The position numbers and the translations under genes are program-made. Below are positions 15,301 to 27,500 of a stretch of 64,000 nucleotides of DNA, in pieces. Origin of the DNA: Lycocorax pyrrhopterus obiensis (lineage: Eukaryota; Chordata; Aves; Passeriformes; Paradisaeidae); NCBI GenBank assembly GCA_014706295.1, contig JACSVZ010000004.1, positions 1,380,638 to 1,444,637 of the forward strand. The letters run 5' to 3'. Every line of letters starts with the position of its first letter. Position 1 is the first letter of the stretch. The notes under the pieces were generated by a model. It worked only from the letters and a program-made list of their open reading frames with translations, made no database searches and had not been told where the DNA came from.

Positions 15301-17530
15301 TGGGCATACGTTAAGTACTCTGGGGAATTCAGAGAAGTTGGAACAGCCATTGATCAGATCGCTGAAGCTATATGGGAACAGGTTGGTATCTGTTTTTATT
15401 GCAAAATCTTGCTGTCTTGAGCAGACATATCAAACAGTTTCTGTTCTGTTCTGCTGAGAGGGAAAAGCTGGTCTAGACCTAATAGAGAATGCTAGTGCTG
15501 CCAAAGGGAAAATCTGCTCAGTAGTGTGACTGCTCTCTTCAGGAACAGATGCTGCACACAAGGAATGTTAAATAAGCAGAGGATAGTATCAGAAAAGTGT
15601 TACTTAAGGTGCAGAAGGTTACTTAGTAGGTGCTTTGATGGCAAAGAATGGAGGGACTCTTCAAGACTCTTTTTCCTTATTCATAGCAAGGAATTGTTTT
15701 TAAAGTTACGTTTATAGATAAGCTTGTCCTTATGTGTTGGATGTGGTGGATAAAATATCTCAGATGGTGCAGTGGGAAAGGCGAAACACTGCCCTCCTCA
15801 CCTGGTGTGATGCTGAAGGGCTGATTAGTCCTTGGAGAGAACTGGCTGGGTGATGGCTTTCAGCAGCTGCTGCCAGAGGGTGCACAGCAGGTTTCTTCCA
15901 TCAGGGAGACTTGTGCTGTCTGTGACAGCTTCAGTCAGTGCAGCTGCTGTTTGCAAGGAATCCTCAACAAATTCCTGAAAGAAAAGATGTGAGTGTAGGG
16001 ACAACAGAGCTGGAGGAGAAAACTTTCTGCGTAGAGATTTTGCTGCCTGAACTCAGTTGACACAGCTGTGCCAGTAAGGCCAGTGTAGAGCATTCCTGAC
16101 CAGTAGTTTTTGGAGCATTCTGACTAGCTATGTCCAGTGCCAGCAGAAGGGAAACACTTTTCTGCTGTTTTTACTGGAAATAAAGGGCGCACTGAGCTTA
16201 TCTGGGGTGACATTAAAGTGTGTCCTGTGAGGCATGAGCAGATAACTAACTGGAGCCTTCTGCACAGATGCTTGCTTCTACAGCTGAAAAATTCCTGTGT
16301 TCAAGGCTCATGCTAGGCACTGGGCCTATCTGAGCAACCTGCTGAGGGTCTTAGTCAGGTTTTGAGTTACACTGGAGCAGAAAAAGTGGATTTTTAAAAA
16401 TAGGGAAATGAGCCTCAGTAAATAAATTGGTAACTAAATCTTGAGTTAGCACCACTAACTAGTGATTGAAATTGAGGCTCTCCAGTTCTGCTGGAGCTGC
16501 TGCTGCAGGATACCCCAAGCACATAAGGCTAGGTTTGGCTGCTACCTTCCCTGGAAGGGGGAGAACTTGGCTTATGCTGGCAAGAGCTTGCCATTTGTGG
16601 GCTGGAGGAAGGTGGTCTCAAAAAAACCTCAGCAGTGTTGCTGTTAGAGCTGCACATCACCAGTAATATGCAAAGCATTGCAGGTCCTGTCTGAGTCACT
16701 CTGATTGAATACACAATCTTACTGTTGATTTTTCTGAATCTCTGCCTTTCTTTTCCCTCCTTGCTTCAGAGGAATCCCAGGAAGGTGAGAAGTTACTGGC
16801 AATCAGGGTTTTTTTTTTTTTTCTGAACTTGATTGACTTTCTGCTGTGTTGTGAGAGCCGGTTTTCCTAACAGCTGAATTCGTGTTTTAGGTGTTTTCCA
16901 AACTCTTTGAAGTCCTTAGACGCCGAACGGTTCGTCGTGCTCTTACATCAGTGCCGCGACAGCGACTCTCATCCAACAATAACAAGAAGAAAAACTAGCC
17001 AGTATTTTTAACTTTCTTTCTGTATCTGAAGTGTTCACACTTACACATATAGGACAATAAGCTGGACCGTCTGGGCCGGTCTGCATAAATGCTGTAACCA
17101 TACCAGACTGATGCTGCATATGGGGTATGGAATTGCACATCCATCTTCTAGGAACTGTAAAGTGGTTTGAATTCAGTGAAATACTGCTGTGTAGGAGGGG
17201 TATCACTTGTGTCCATAGCATGTGACTGCTTTAACCTCATTACTCTAGCAGCAAAATTCATTTCTCTTTCAGTTCATGCCACTTTGTGTCAGACTTCATC
17301 ATTCTAAGTTTTTTCATGATTTCAAGTCTCATCTCTTTATATGGTTTTATATCTTGTTTTCCTTGGTTACCTCATTTTCTTGTTTCTTTTGCACATTTCT
17401 CATTCCACAGGTGTTGAAGCCCATGAGTGATAATTTGATGGAGGATCATATGAGGCAGTCTGTAAAAAACTCTATCAAAGCAGGCCTGACCGAGCAGGTG
17501 TCTCACCATGCCAGACTAAAGACAGACTGA
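3303..17530 (+). CDS. ATL2: Atlastin-2 (ER-fusion dynamin-like GTPase), 5' end outside window
   Basis: Atlastins tether and fuse ER tubules using GTP. Exons: 3303-3437, 5087-5191, 5936-5986, 8074-8130, 8715-8807, 9068-9206, 10043-10170, 12323-12379, 13159-13230, 14950-15381, then alternative ends 16891-16998 or 17411-17530. All have GT-AG borders and matching phases, giving 458 or 462 visible residues. About 120 N-terminal residues, including the P-loop, are missing on the left. The G3 motif DTQG is in the second exon and the G4-type RD (in RDWSYP) in the fifth. The middle-domain helical bundle follows. The 432-nt exon carries the two-segment membrane hairpin (around [10 protein letters not shown] and LVLGMALIS) and the start of the amphipathic tail. 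The paralogue call rests on [11 protein letters not shown], on [15 protein letters not shown], and on the two tails, which fit ATL2 and not ATL1 or ATL3. No coding lesion was seen. The gene is tail-to-tail with EIF4A3. Confidence 0.93.
3557..3712 (+). mobile_element. CR1 LINE 3'-end fragment
   Basis: About 155 bp match the avian CR1 3' terminus in sense orientation: GAGCAACCTGGTCTAGTGG, then AAGTGTCCCTG, a GATGATCTTCAGAGGTCCC-like block, and the terminal TATGATTCTA. It is 5'-truncated and lies in the ATL2 intron after exon 3303-3437. This element family is one reason for calling the window avian. Confidence 0.85.
10785..10807. repeat. Poly-T run of 23 bases in an ATL2 intron
   Basis: An uninterrupted T homopolymer in the intron between exons 10043-10170 and 12323-12379. 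It is not next to a splice site and I see no recognisable element body beside it. Shorter T runs occur at about 16810 and 24790. Confidence 0.9.
16770..16784 (+). CDS. ATL2: Candidate 15-nt ATL2 micro-exon (RNPRK)
   Basis: A pyrimidine-rich acceptor (TTTCCCTCCTTGCTTCAG) precedes AGGAATCCCAGGAAG, which is followed by a GTGAGA donor. It sits between exon 14950-15381 (phase 0 end) and both terminal exons (phase 0 starts), so including it would insert RNPRK in frame just before the variable tail. It is supported only by splice-site quality and phase. It could be a chance match. Confidence 0.4.
16891..16998 (+). CDS. ATL2: ATL2 alternative terminal exon, basic tail ending NNNKKKN
   Basis: The exon follows TTCGTGTTTTAG and starts with GTG in phase 0. 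It encodes [12 protein letters not shown], an Arg-rich segment, and a C-terminus of NNNKKKN before TAG at 16996-16998. This matches one of the two known ATL2 C-terminal isoforms. The terminal KKxx-like lysines face the cytosol and could act as an ER-retention signal, which is an inference. Confidence 0.85.
   Translation: MFSKLFEVLRRRTVRRALTSVPRQRLSSNNNKKKN
17411..17530 (+). CDS. ATL2: ATL2 alternative terminal exon, tail ending HHARLKTD
   Basis: The acceptor CATTCCACAG precedes GTG in phase 0. The exon encodes [14 protein letters not shown] and on to HHARLKTD, ending at TGA 17528-17530. It corresponds to the second human ATL2 C-terminus. In the human protein, alternative tails are reported to differ in autoinhibition of membrane fusion, so retention of both suggests the switch is conserved. 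AATAAA signals follow within 70 bases. Confidence 0.88.
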   Translation: MLKPMSDNLMEDHMRQSVKNSIKAGLTEQVSHHARLKTD

Positions 17531-17597
17531 CAGTTCGTCTCCTCTTCAACTCTGCCCTCTCATCCTAGACATGCTTGCTGTACCATGAGAACTCAAT

Positions 17598-17603
17598 AAT
17601 AAA
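17598..17603 (+). terminator. ATL2: Proximal poly(A) signal of ATL2 (AATAAA cluster)
   Basis: AATAAA lies about 68 bases after the stop of the distal terminal exon. Further overlapping AATAAA copies follow in the same A-rich stretch. Confidence 0.6.
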
Positions 17604-18643
17604 AAAATAAATAAAAATAAACCAAAGTTTACAATCAACTGTAGAAGTAGTTTAGTGTGATTGGCTTCACAGATTGCTGCCATCACCGGGGAAGAGTTAA
17701 GTTTGTCAGTGCTCAGCTTCTCAGACAAACTGGTGCCATGGAGCCGGCTGGGGTGGGAGGGAGTGGCTCAGTTGTACGTAGTCCTGGTGCCCCGTGTTTG
17801 GGGGAGGGAGGGGGAGCTTCCCCAGCGCTGTGAGTCCGTGCAGGCTCTGGCTTACAGGGGGAACCTGTCCCCTGCAGGAGCTGACTTCAGGGAAGTGTAA
17901 TGATCAGACCCACACCAGGTGTGCTCTCACCAAATGTCCCCAGCTCGGCGCCGCCCCTCGCCAGCTCCAGCGAGTGTTCCTGTGTGTGCAGCCGGTGGAG
18001 CCATCGGAGCGGCCACTCCATTACAACGCGTCTCTTGCTTTCTTGCCTTTTACCAGTGTTACACAGATGCATGTGCTGGTTCCTCACGCAGAACTGGGGT
18101 GTCAGGGAGGCAGTGGCTCAGCACAGAGGGTGTCTTGCCTTGAACTCGCAGACCTGGTCCCGAGGGAGGTGCATATCGGAACTGAGCTGTCTTTTTCTGC
18201 AGTTTAGCCTTCATGTATATAATATTGCCATTAATTCTACTGGGGAAGAAATTCCATCCAAAAACGTTGCCTACAGCTACCAAGCAATGAGTTAGGATTG
18301 TCTGTACAGTGTGTTTAGTTTTTATTTTTTAAGAAATCACAGATAGGGCATGTATATGAAATATAAATATATAAATACGATTTTGTATCAAAGTTTTGTA
18401 GTTTATGGCAAAACCTGGTTCTGTGGTAGCTAAGTGCAGTTCCTGTAAAGGAATGTTTGTGGCTCATGTAAATGTGTGAATGCATCAACAATTTGAAGTT
18501 TTTTGATATATTTGTGATATTTACCTGCCTTGAGCACTGCAATCTCTCACCCCCTTGGGAAAATCAATGGGAATGTTTGTTGTGAAACTCTTGTCTTCTG
18601 TTGCATTTTAAAGTTATTTCCTGTAATTTATTTTCAGTACATG

Positions 18644-18649
18644 ATTAAA
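18644..18649 (+). terminator. ATL2: Distal poly(A) signal candidate of ATL2 (ATTAAA)
   Basis: ATTAAA in an AT-rich stretch is followed by a TG-rich segment (CAGTTGTGTATATATG), which fits a downstream element. This would give a 3' UTR of about 1.1 kb. Confidence 0.45.
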
Positions 18650-18680
18650 ATCAGTTGTGTATATATGAAATGAAATCCGT

Positions 18681-21380
18681 GCTTATTTTTAAAAGATGTT
18701 CAAGTATTGTATTCTACTACATAAACTATGTCAAATACTTATCCTGACAATTATATGAACAGATTTGTTCTATTGTACTTCATAGCTTTCTATTGAAGCC
18801 GATGTTCCTCTCATGCTTGTCTCTGGAAGGTGACCTCTGTCCAGCTCATACCCCCTCCCTGTATAGGAAAACCTCCTGCTGTTCTTAAGCACGCTTTTGA
18901 CTTGTGGAGTTGCTTGTCAGATTCTACCCTCCGACAATTGTATCACTCTGAAATCTTGTTACTGGCTTTACTTTCATTCTTGGCTAAATCAGTATCAACT
19001 GTGTGGAGTGTAAAGGCAGCTAAATAATTAACTGCTGTAGTTTCAGCTGGAACTGGCTGTGTGCAATAGCTGGGTTTTTGCATTCCTAAATGGTAACAAT
19101 TTTCATCAACATTTGAGCTTTAACATCGCCCCTCTCTCGAGTGAGGGAAATCATCTGTCTAGGACTAAAGCAATTGCACTGTGACTTTTGCACCGTGAAG
19201 AACTGCTGGGGAGTGGTGGTTACCTGCCCTCTGCAGGTGAGGGCTCAGCTCCAGGGGAATGATGCTAAAGATGAGGTAGGAATGTCGCATTTTATGGTAT
19301 CTCAACCTGTACAGATTAAATACTGTTATTCAAACAAGCCAGTGCTTTGGTGATTAATCTCTTACTAATCAAATGAGTCACACGGGGGCTCGCAGGGCCA
19401 CGCCTGCCCTTGCTGCTCGTGTTCTCCAGGAAGGTGCGAGTCAGATTTGAGGCTGTGCCCTGCAGAGATGGCAAAAGCAGAACTCTTCCCAGCATGTGGA
19501 CAAGGAGTTGCAAGGCTTTGTCTGGACTCTTCTTCAGGGTCTGTGGGGGGAGAGTTCCTGAACACTGTGCCACGAAGTTGCAGAAGGAATGTAAAATCCC
19601 CTCGAGCTTGGGAGGGATCAAAGGGAGGGAAAGGGAGGGGGTCAAGATGACTTAATGAAGTGTGGGAAATTGATGTTTTAGGGGATAAAAGGGGCTGGTC
19701 ACGTGGCAGCAGGCTGCTGGTGCATGTCCTTGTCTGGCCATGTTGACTGTTAACCCCATCTCACCCTTTCCTGGAAGAGGGGGTTCCAGTCTGTCGGCAC
19801 GTGTGCAGCGAGGTCAAAGTGCCAGGGGCTGGAATGGGAGCTGGGGTCACAGGGGCTGCATGTTTGGAGGTTGTGTCACTTGAACAGCGAGCTGGATTTA
19901 GCCAGCAAGTAGGGTAAGGGGCTTGGGAGCCCGGTGTTGGAGCAGTTCTAAGTCCGGGCTGGACACATCTATTTTCGCACGAGGCAGCTGGAGGGACAAG
20001 GTCTGGGCTGATCTGGAGGGTGTGGGGTTCAGCTGGGCTCCTTTTTTATGTGTGACTCCCTCTGTGGACGCCGAAGAGGCTCTGCAAGGGCCAGTTAAGG
20101 ATACACTCGTGTCTCAAGGCCGGCTACTGAGGGCAGGCACAGTGGGGATGTGCAAGGGTGGGCTGAACCAGCAACTGCAGTGCAGCTGTGCGCCATGCTC
20201 ATGTGCCGGTTACTGGAGCAGACTGGTGCTCCAGAGGCTGGATACTGGACTGGATGAGCTGAGCCTCCTTGCCCAGTTACTGGAGGGATCCAGAGGCTGT
20301 GTATTTCCCCCAAAAGCCCTTCATGGTGACCAGGAGGAGGGGCAGGGTGAGGGTGTTGGTGCTGTTGTGCCAGTGCTGAAGCCGTATGGATAGTGTGAGC
20401 ACGTTCCGTGTGTGTGCCTAGCGGGAATGCTGGCTCAGCCTTGCTGCTGGTGGCACACGGGGGCACGAAGCCATAGTGGCCTCACCTCCATGGACAACCC
20501 CTTACAGTTAGTACTCCTCGTAGAACAAGCTTAGTATTTCTCATCTCCTGTGTGCTGTTAAGAACATCAGGTTGGTGCAAGGAGTGGGTACAGGGAACTG
20601 AGGAGTTTCACCAGCACAATACATGGGGGCACAAAGGAGGTGACAGCTGCTTTCTGTACCCTGGGCTACGTGACTACTGCTCAGGAAAGGAGTTCTGAGA
20701 GCTGATCCAATTCTGTGCAAACTGTGCTGGATTCAGGCCTTGCTTCCCCTGTCCTCTCCGAGCATGCAAAAAGGCCGATTTAGCAGGAAAAGCACAGAGC
20801 AGAACACGGTGACTGACGTCTGGCCAACTCCTGCCTCACAAAGGGACACAGCAGAGCGAGGTAGGAAAGCTACACGGAGGATCCTACAGCTGGCAAAGTA
20901 CAGCATCATGCCAGAGACGGGGGAAGATGTAATGAGGAACAGCAGCAGAAAGAGGTGGAGAAGGTGACAAGACAGGATACTCACTGCTTCTGTTACTTCA
21001 GGAAGGGCCTTGCCCAAGTTCCTTGGGAGGGGAAATCCTCATCTGGAGCAACAAGTGTGGTGATTTCTGGCTCCAGAAAGCCGTAACCAGCAGGAAATTT
21101 CTGGCTATCTTGTAACTCAATTTTCCTACAGCAGGCTAGGGCCAGGCCACAGATTTTTCCTGTAGATGTCTGATCCTTAAAGGTTAAGTTAAGGAAACTA
21201 AAAGTACATCAGATGGCATGGCACAATAACAACGAAAGGGGAGAGAACAGGAAGCCCTGCATTTTATGAACCCAGATACGAGGAGTGTCCAGTGTTTTTT
21301 TTCATTATGCTAGCCACGTACGGCAGTATCTCAAAACTCCCTGCCTGTTACTATGCTGGGTTAAAGTAATTAAGCCCAGG
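18681..21380. other. Intergenic stretch between convergent ATL2 and EIF4A3
   Basis: I recognise no exon, RNA gene or mobile element in these 2.7 kb. The open frames present are short, overlap on both strands and do not resemble any family. Composition is ordinary and moderately GC-rich. Confidence 0.6.
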
Positions 21381-21400
21381 TTAAGGTAAAACTTCCTTTT

Positions 21401-21406
21401 TTTATT
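21401..21406 (-). terminator. EIF4A3: EIF4A3 poly(A) signal (AATAAA on - strand)
   Basis: TTTATT on + reads AATAAA on -, about 157 bases past the EIF4A3 stop, giving a compact 3' UTR. Confidence 0.75.
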
Positions 21407-21562
21407 GAAAAACATGGGTGGGAGTACAGACAATATTTACACAAGTTCCCAAGTGCAGCTCAACTCAAGAACATACGGCCAAAAACATGAGAAAAGCGTG
21501 TGGGTCCAAAACGGAATTAGGGAGGGTACCAAATGGTACAACTTCCTGGTAACCACGGACCT

Positions 21563-24500
21563 TCAGATAAGATCAGCAACTGGAACGAGAGAAAATTAAC
21601 AAATTAAAAGTATGAACTGAGTGTGCTGAGAGCCACAGCCCAGCAGGACAGCACAGCACTGCTGCTCCCAGCTTCTTGCCAGAACTGAGCATGTGGCATT
21701 TCTCCCTCAGGTGCAGCACAGCAGCTCCCCACGGGAGGAGGGAGGAGCACTCACCGTTCATGGGCATCTCGTCGATCTGGGTGGAGTAGTACTGCTCGAT
21801 GTCCCGCAGGATGCGGATGTCGTCGTTCTTCACGAAGTTGATGGCGACGCCTTTCCGGCCGTACCTGCCCGAGCGGCCGATTCTGCGGAGGCACGAGGGA
21901 AGAGGGAATGGAGCCACCGTGGCAAGAGCCCCCCAGCCACAGGGCCCTGTGGGAAGGCCCAGCCTACCTGTGGATGTAGAGTTCTCTGTTGTTGGGCAGG
22001 TCGTAGTTAATGATCAGTGACACCTGAGGCACATCCAGGCCTCGAGCCCAAACGTCTGTGGAAATAAGAACTCGGCTGCAAAGAGAAAGGCACAGTTAGG
22101 ACTTTTCTGTGAGCTCCCAATGTCCAGCACAGAGCATCCCTTGCTCTTCTGTGCTCCCCCCTGCCCACAGCGCACCAGCAGCACCCACACTTAACTGCAT
22201 GGAAAGCTGTCTCTTGCACTATCAGCAAACTTCAGTCAAGACAGGACCAACACAGCTTGGATCTTTCAGAAGGAATAATGCTCCCAGGTGTTTAAAATAC
22301 AGAGGATGGAGCACAAGTATTTTCCTTGACATATTTCAAATACAGCAACTCCCAATGTCTTCAGCAAAACAAAACTCACTAATTCCACACCCAGAAGGAT
22401 GAGCATCCCTCCTTGGAAAGCGGCAATTTCCCAACCCTTCAACACCCCAGGGGAGAGATGGAAATCGGAGCTCTCCCTAACCTGAGCTGAATAAAGCCTT
22501 GAGAGGAGAGGTATTATGGGTTTCCCTGCCCTGAGGCAGCACTGATGCAGGCAACGCTGTTTGGGGCATTTACCTTGCGCCAGATCTGAACTCTTTCATG
22601 ATGGACTCTCTCTCCTTTTGGGGCATGTCTCCATGCATGGATGAAACTGTGAAGTTGGCTTCCCTCATCTTCTCTGTGAGCCAGTCGACCTGTGAACACA
22701 GCCTGGGTTAGCTCTTTGCTCAGCCAGCCAAACACAGCAGCTGAGCTCCAGAATGATTGCAGAGATGAGCTGGTATGGACTGAGAGACACTTCCACAAGC
22801 ATTCTGAGACTAAGGGAAGTAAATAATCCTTACAAACACCAGACGTATGAAACTTTCAGGGCTTTCAGGGCTCCACAAGCCCTGAAAGGAAAGGAATTAA
22901 GAGCACTTTTTCAGAAAGTGTGGTTCTGCTCCAGGAATTACAGGCAATTAGATTGAGCACATTCTTATCTACGTCTTTAAAAAGGCAATTCCTGTCAACT
23001 GTTATCAGGTCTGCCTCTGTTCTTTTAAGTTAGGCACATCCCAAAGGTTTAACTTATAGTCCTACTGAACTATTTCCAAACGGAGCAACCAGACCCCTTA
23101 ACTAACCCAGCACTGTTTGAGTCACCCTCAGGAAGTACCATGCCCCTCTGATGGCCCCTGTACCTTTCTCTTGGTGTTACAAAAGATGACAGCCTGGGTG
23201 ATGGTCAGCGTGTCGTAGAGATCACACAAGGTGTCAAACTTCCACTCTTCCCTCTCCACAGCCACGAAAAACTGCTTGATTCCTTCGAGGGTCAACTCGT
23301 CACTGTAGGGAAGAACACCACAAGCAGGTGAATAGCAGAAGGGCTGGGTGTGTTTCACCAGAGACCACCCCTCTGCCCTTTGTGCTGTGGGTTGCTGTGT
23401 CCAGACAGAGTCCAACTTCTAGAAACTCCTGGGAAAACTCAGACAGGCCTTGAACATGACCCCTTCAGCAGAGACAGGAACTGCTCTGCTCCAGCCAGAC
23501 AGCTCCAAAGGGGAACATTTCTGTTCCCATCATTTTTACATTCCAGCTTCTTGACAAGAGGGACTGAAGAGTCTCTCAAGAAGCTCGAATATACTAAATG
23601 GGGCAGTGTAAGAGCTCAGGCAAGAGGGAGGCGCCTCCTGAGTTACAGTGCACAAGGACCTGTGACACCACCAGATGTAAGCTATGCCTCCAAGAACATC
23701 CAGGATCAGTCAGCTAAAAGGTTTTTTGGCCTGCTATGTAATAGGACATTGTAATAGGAAGCCTAAAAAAATCCTCTGTGGGAGCCCAGGAACTGGGTAA
23801 GTGTGAAAGATGGATTTCCACAAGGAGAGACTGCTTTCCCTGGGGGAGGGTGAGGGGGCAGCCAGGCTGAGCAGAGCACACAGAACTGGACAGGTCAGGG
23901 AGATAAATCAGCCCCTGCTGGAAAACAGGATGTAAGCACATCTGCAAACACTCAGGAATGGTGAGAAGGAACATGAGAGACTCTCTGCACATTTAAACCA
24001 GTTAATACTGTGAACTGCACAGGGCTGGACCAACTCAGAGATCCTGTTCTCTCCAATGAAACTCACTCACCGTTTCACCAAGATGCGGATGGGGTCTGTC
24101 ATGAATTTGTTGGTCATTTCCAAGATTTCATGTGGCAAAGTGGCGCTGATCAGAACGACCTGTGTGGCTGGGGGCAGGTATCTGTACACATCATAAATCT
24201 GCTCCTTGAAGCCTGCAGTGCAAAACAAGCCACACACAACAGTTAGCACATCCTTCTCCTGATTATCCTCCTCTTTCACAGTCTGATCTGGAATTCAGTA
24301 GTGGCTCTGTACTATGGGATGAATGTAAATGTGTGAATCAGTAACATCAGACAAGGCATATTATGTAGTTTAACTCATTACAATCTATAACTAACTGTAA
24401 TTGTCTAACTTTTTAAACTTTAAACTTTTTAGAAGTGGGCCTGCCAGCTGGGACACCTTGGAATCTCAACGAGGCAAGAAGAAAGCAAGTAAAAGGGAGA

Positions 24501-27500
24501 CAAATGTCTTACCTTTATTGAGCATTTCATCTGCTTCATCCAAAACCAGCATTTTGATAGCACGAGTTCTTAAACTTCTGCGACGAATCATATCTGTAAG
24601 ATTTCACTTTGTGAGATGAGAACGCTCTGAAAGCAAGTGAGCCCATACTGCTCCCATCACTGTCAGGGCATTTCGGTGGAAGAGGGACAGAGGTGAGAAA
24701 TACAAAATGCCAGATGAACTTTATGTCAACAGAATCCACAAATCCTGTTTGAGAGTCAGCCCAGTTTGGCAGCTGCTGAGTTTTGGTTTTTTTTTTTTTT
24801 TTCCCACTTGTGGGGACTGGCTCATGTTCTCCCAGTGACAGGACCTTGTGCAAGGGCTGTGTATCTCTCAGAAGATGTGAGCTTGAACGCCAACACTACC
24901 TCTGTGATAACTGCCACGAACAGTAAATGTTCAACTCTTCATGCAGTGAAACCAGAAGGTACCAGCTGCAAGTGCACCCAATTTAACAAAGACAGAGCAA
25001 CCACCAGGACACAGAAAATGTGGACCTAATTTTGGCATTCATGTAGGCCTGGCTCCTATCCCCTCAAAGATTCAGGGACTGTAATACTTTTTCCTTTTTC
25101 CAAAGTCACCACATAAAGAGTCACCTCAACAATGAAAAGCAAAACACAAACAGAGAAAATGAAAATACCATCACCACTGATTTCCCTCTAGACTTTTCCA
25201 GGCACAACAGCAGTAAGTTGTCACCTTGTTACACCTCACATTAATGTTACATTAACGGTGTTACAGTAAATATCACCATCTCCTTACCAAACACCCGGCC
25301 TGGGGTGCCAGCCACAACGTGCTGCCCGTAATCCAGCTTGCGGATGTCCTCCCCCACGTTGGTGCCCCCGATGCAGGCGTGGCACTGCACGTTCATGTAG
25401 TCTCCCAGGGCGAGAAGCCCCTGTGTGGGTACAAAGAAATGGCCTCATCACCCCAGCTCCCCTGAGGCTGCATTTGTGAAGAGATGCAGGTCTGTGCAGC
25501 CAGGCCGTGGGTTTTTTAATGATGTTAGCACAAGGAGTTAGGTGGATGTTTTTAATTTCTGTTACCCACACCTCCACAACAGCAGGCCTTAAAACACTGG
25601 GAACTCAGTTCCTCTGGGATCACAACTGCTTTAGAAGTGCTGGCCTTAAAAACTCAGGACTGTGCAAAACCTCAGACTGCTAAAGTAAAGAATGCAATGC
25701 CGAGGAGCAAATGGCCCTGTATCAGATACTTTGTTATTTCTCTCAGAACAGAAAGAAAGAGTGGAAGCTCTGCTTTGAGCTCTGCTGGAGAAACACCAAA
25801 GCACTGGCCCCAAGCCTCACCAGTGCTTTCCAGACAGGGATTGAAATGCTCCTACCTTCTGAATCTGCACAGCCAGCTCCCGAGTTGGTGCCAGGATCAA
25901 GGCCTGGGTCTCGCGAACCTGGTTAAAACATGGGATCACATGGAAGTTAATCACAGGCCAGAGAGCCAAGCATGCAAGAGATGATGCATCTCACAGAACT
26001 GAAGCTGTGAAATATCACAGCTGAAGGATTTATCACAGAATTTTGTGCTAAAAAAAAAGAAGTGTGTACATTTCTTGCAAAACAGAAACAAATTTCAAGC
26101 CCTTCAGTTCTGTGTGTTTGGCTCAGATAAACACCGTGCATTGCACAAGGATTCCAAGGCAATGCTTTAAAGTGTCACCTCTGAAAAACGTTATGAGCAC
26201 TTTACAGAAATGAAGCAAAAGCTGTCCTTTCCACTTGCAACCTTTGCTTTTATGTCCCCATACACTGACACATGAGCAACAATCCAAGCCCACGGAAAAC
26301 CATCCTTATATTCCATTGCATCTACACATCCAAGTTATATCCCAAAACTACTGGGTGGACAAGATGCCCCTGAGCAGAACAAAAGCAAACAGCTGTCAGT
26401 CAAAAATCTAGGTTTGATTCTGTGCAACGTGTGGCAACTGTTCAGAGAGTCTGAGGATGCTGTTAGGACTGCCTGAAGACAATTCTGCTTGCTGAGAGAT
26501 TAACTTAGCCCTGACAGGTGAAAGAGGTCAGCTCTTAAAGCCAACTTTATGATTACAAGACTTCACCTGAACTCATTTTGCCAGACTGGCTTTAACAGTT
26601 AAATTGTTACAGAGTCTGGTAAAGTCTTCAGACAGAATTTTATCTGAGTTTCACTGCCCATAACTAAAAGATTTCAGTGTAAAGCTTCATTTATTCACTC
26701 CTAAAGAATGCATTTTTATGATGAAGGCCAGTGATTTAGTAAAAATTAGTACTAGCATGTGCTGCTATGAAATTACCTGTATATCCAGGCATTGTAGAAC
26801 AGAGATGGAGAATGTTGCTGTCTTCCCTGTTCCCGACTGTGACCTGAGAAACAGATGTTTGGTGAATACTTTGGATGTCTGGACAAACAGTACAGGCAAC
26901 TTCAACACATTCCACCCCTCTGCTTTCTCCCACCCCTCCATTGCAGAGGACTCAACAGTGCCAGCAAAGGCTTGTTATGATCAGCTGCTGTCAAGCAGCT
27001 TTGAGAACTGCAATATCAGGGACAGAACAGCCCAGGGTCCCCAGCTCCAGCATGCTCACTCCCTATCAGGCCAGCACTTTAACTTCCTGCCCTCTGTCAT
27101 ACATACACCTTTGTTCAAGTAAATGACAGATAAGCCAATGCAATTTGCCAGGCTAGTAATTCCCACTAGTGACCAAGAAAGGATTTCTTCAGTGGGATGC
27201 ATATCCTTCTTTGTCTCTTAAGACATAAAATATTTTTTACAGTGACTAAATCTAATAAACTTTGCCACTAACAACTGTTAGGATCACGGCAAGTTAGGAA
27301 GTTTTGCTTGTCACATCATAAAACCACAGAATAGTTTGGATTGGAAGAAAACTTAAACAACATCCATCTCCCTCCCCCCTGCCATGGGAAGGGGACACCT
27401 TCCACTAGACCAGGTTGCCCAGAGCCCCATCGAGGCTGGCTTTGAGCACTTCCAGGGATGGGGCATTCACAGCTGCTCTGGCCAACCCGTCTCAGCGTCC

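Larger units (their letters stand above)
17531..18680 (+). other. ATL2: Probable ATL2 3' UTR
   Basis: Non-coding sequence after the last ATL2 stop. It begins with overlapping AATAAA motifs at about 17598-17625, passes through a GC-rich block at about 17740-18180, and becomes AT-rich before an ATTAAA at 18644-18649. The true 3' end cannot be fixed by eye. Confidence 0.6.

Noticed and set aside
3303..15381. ATL1 or ATL3 as the paralogue
   Set aside because: Residues such as [23 protein letters not shown] and both C-terminal exons fit ATL2. ATL3 lacks these tails.
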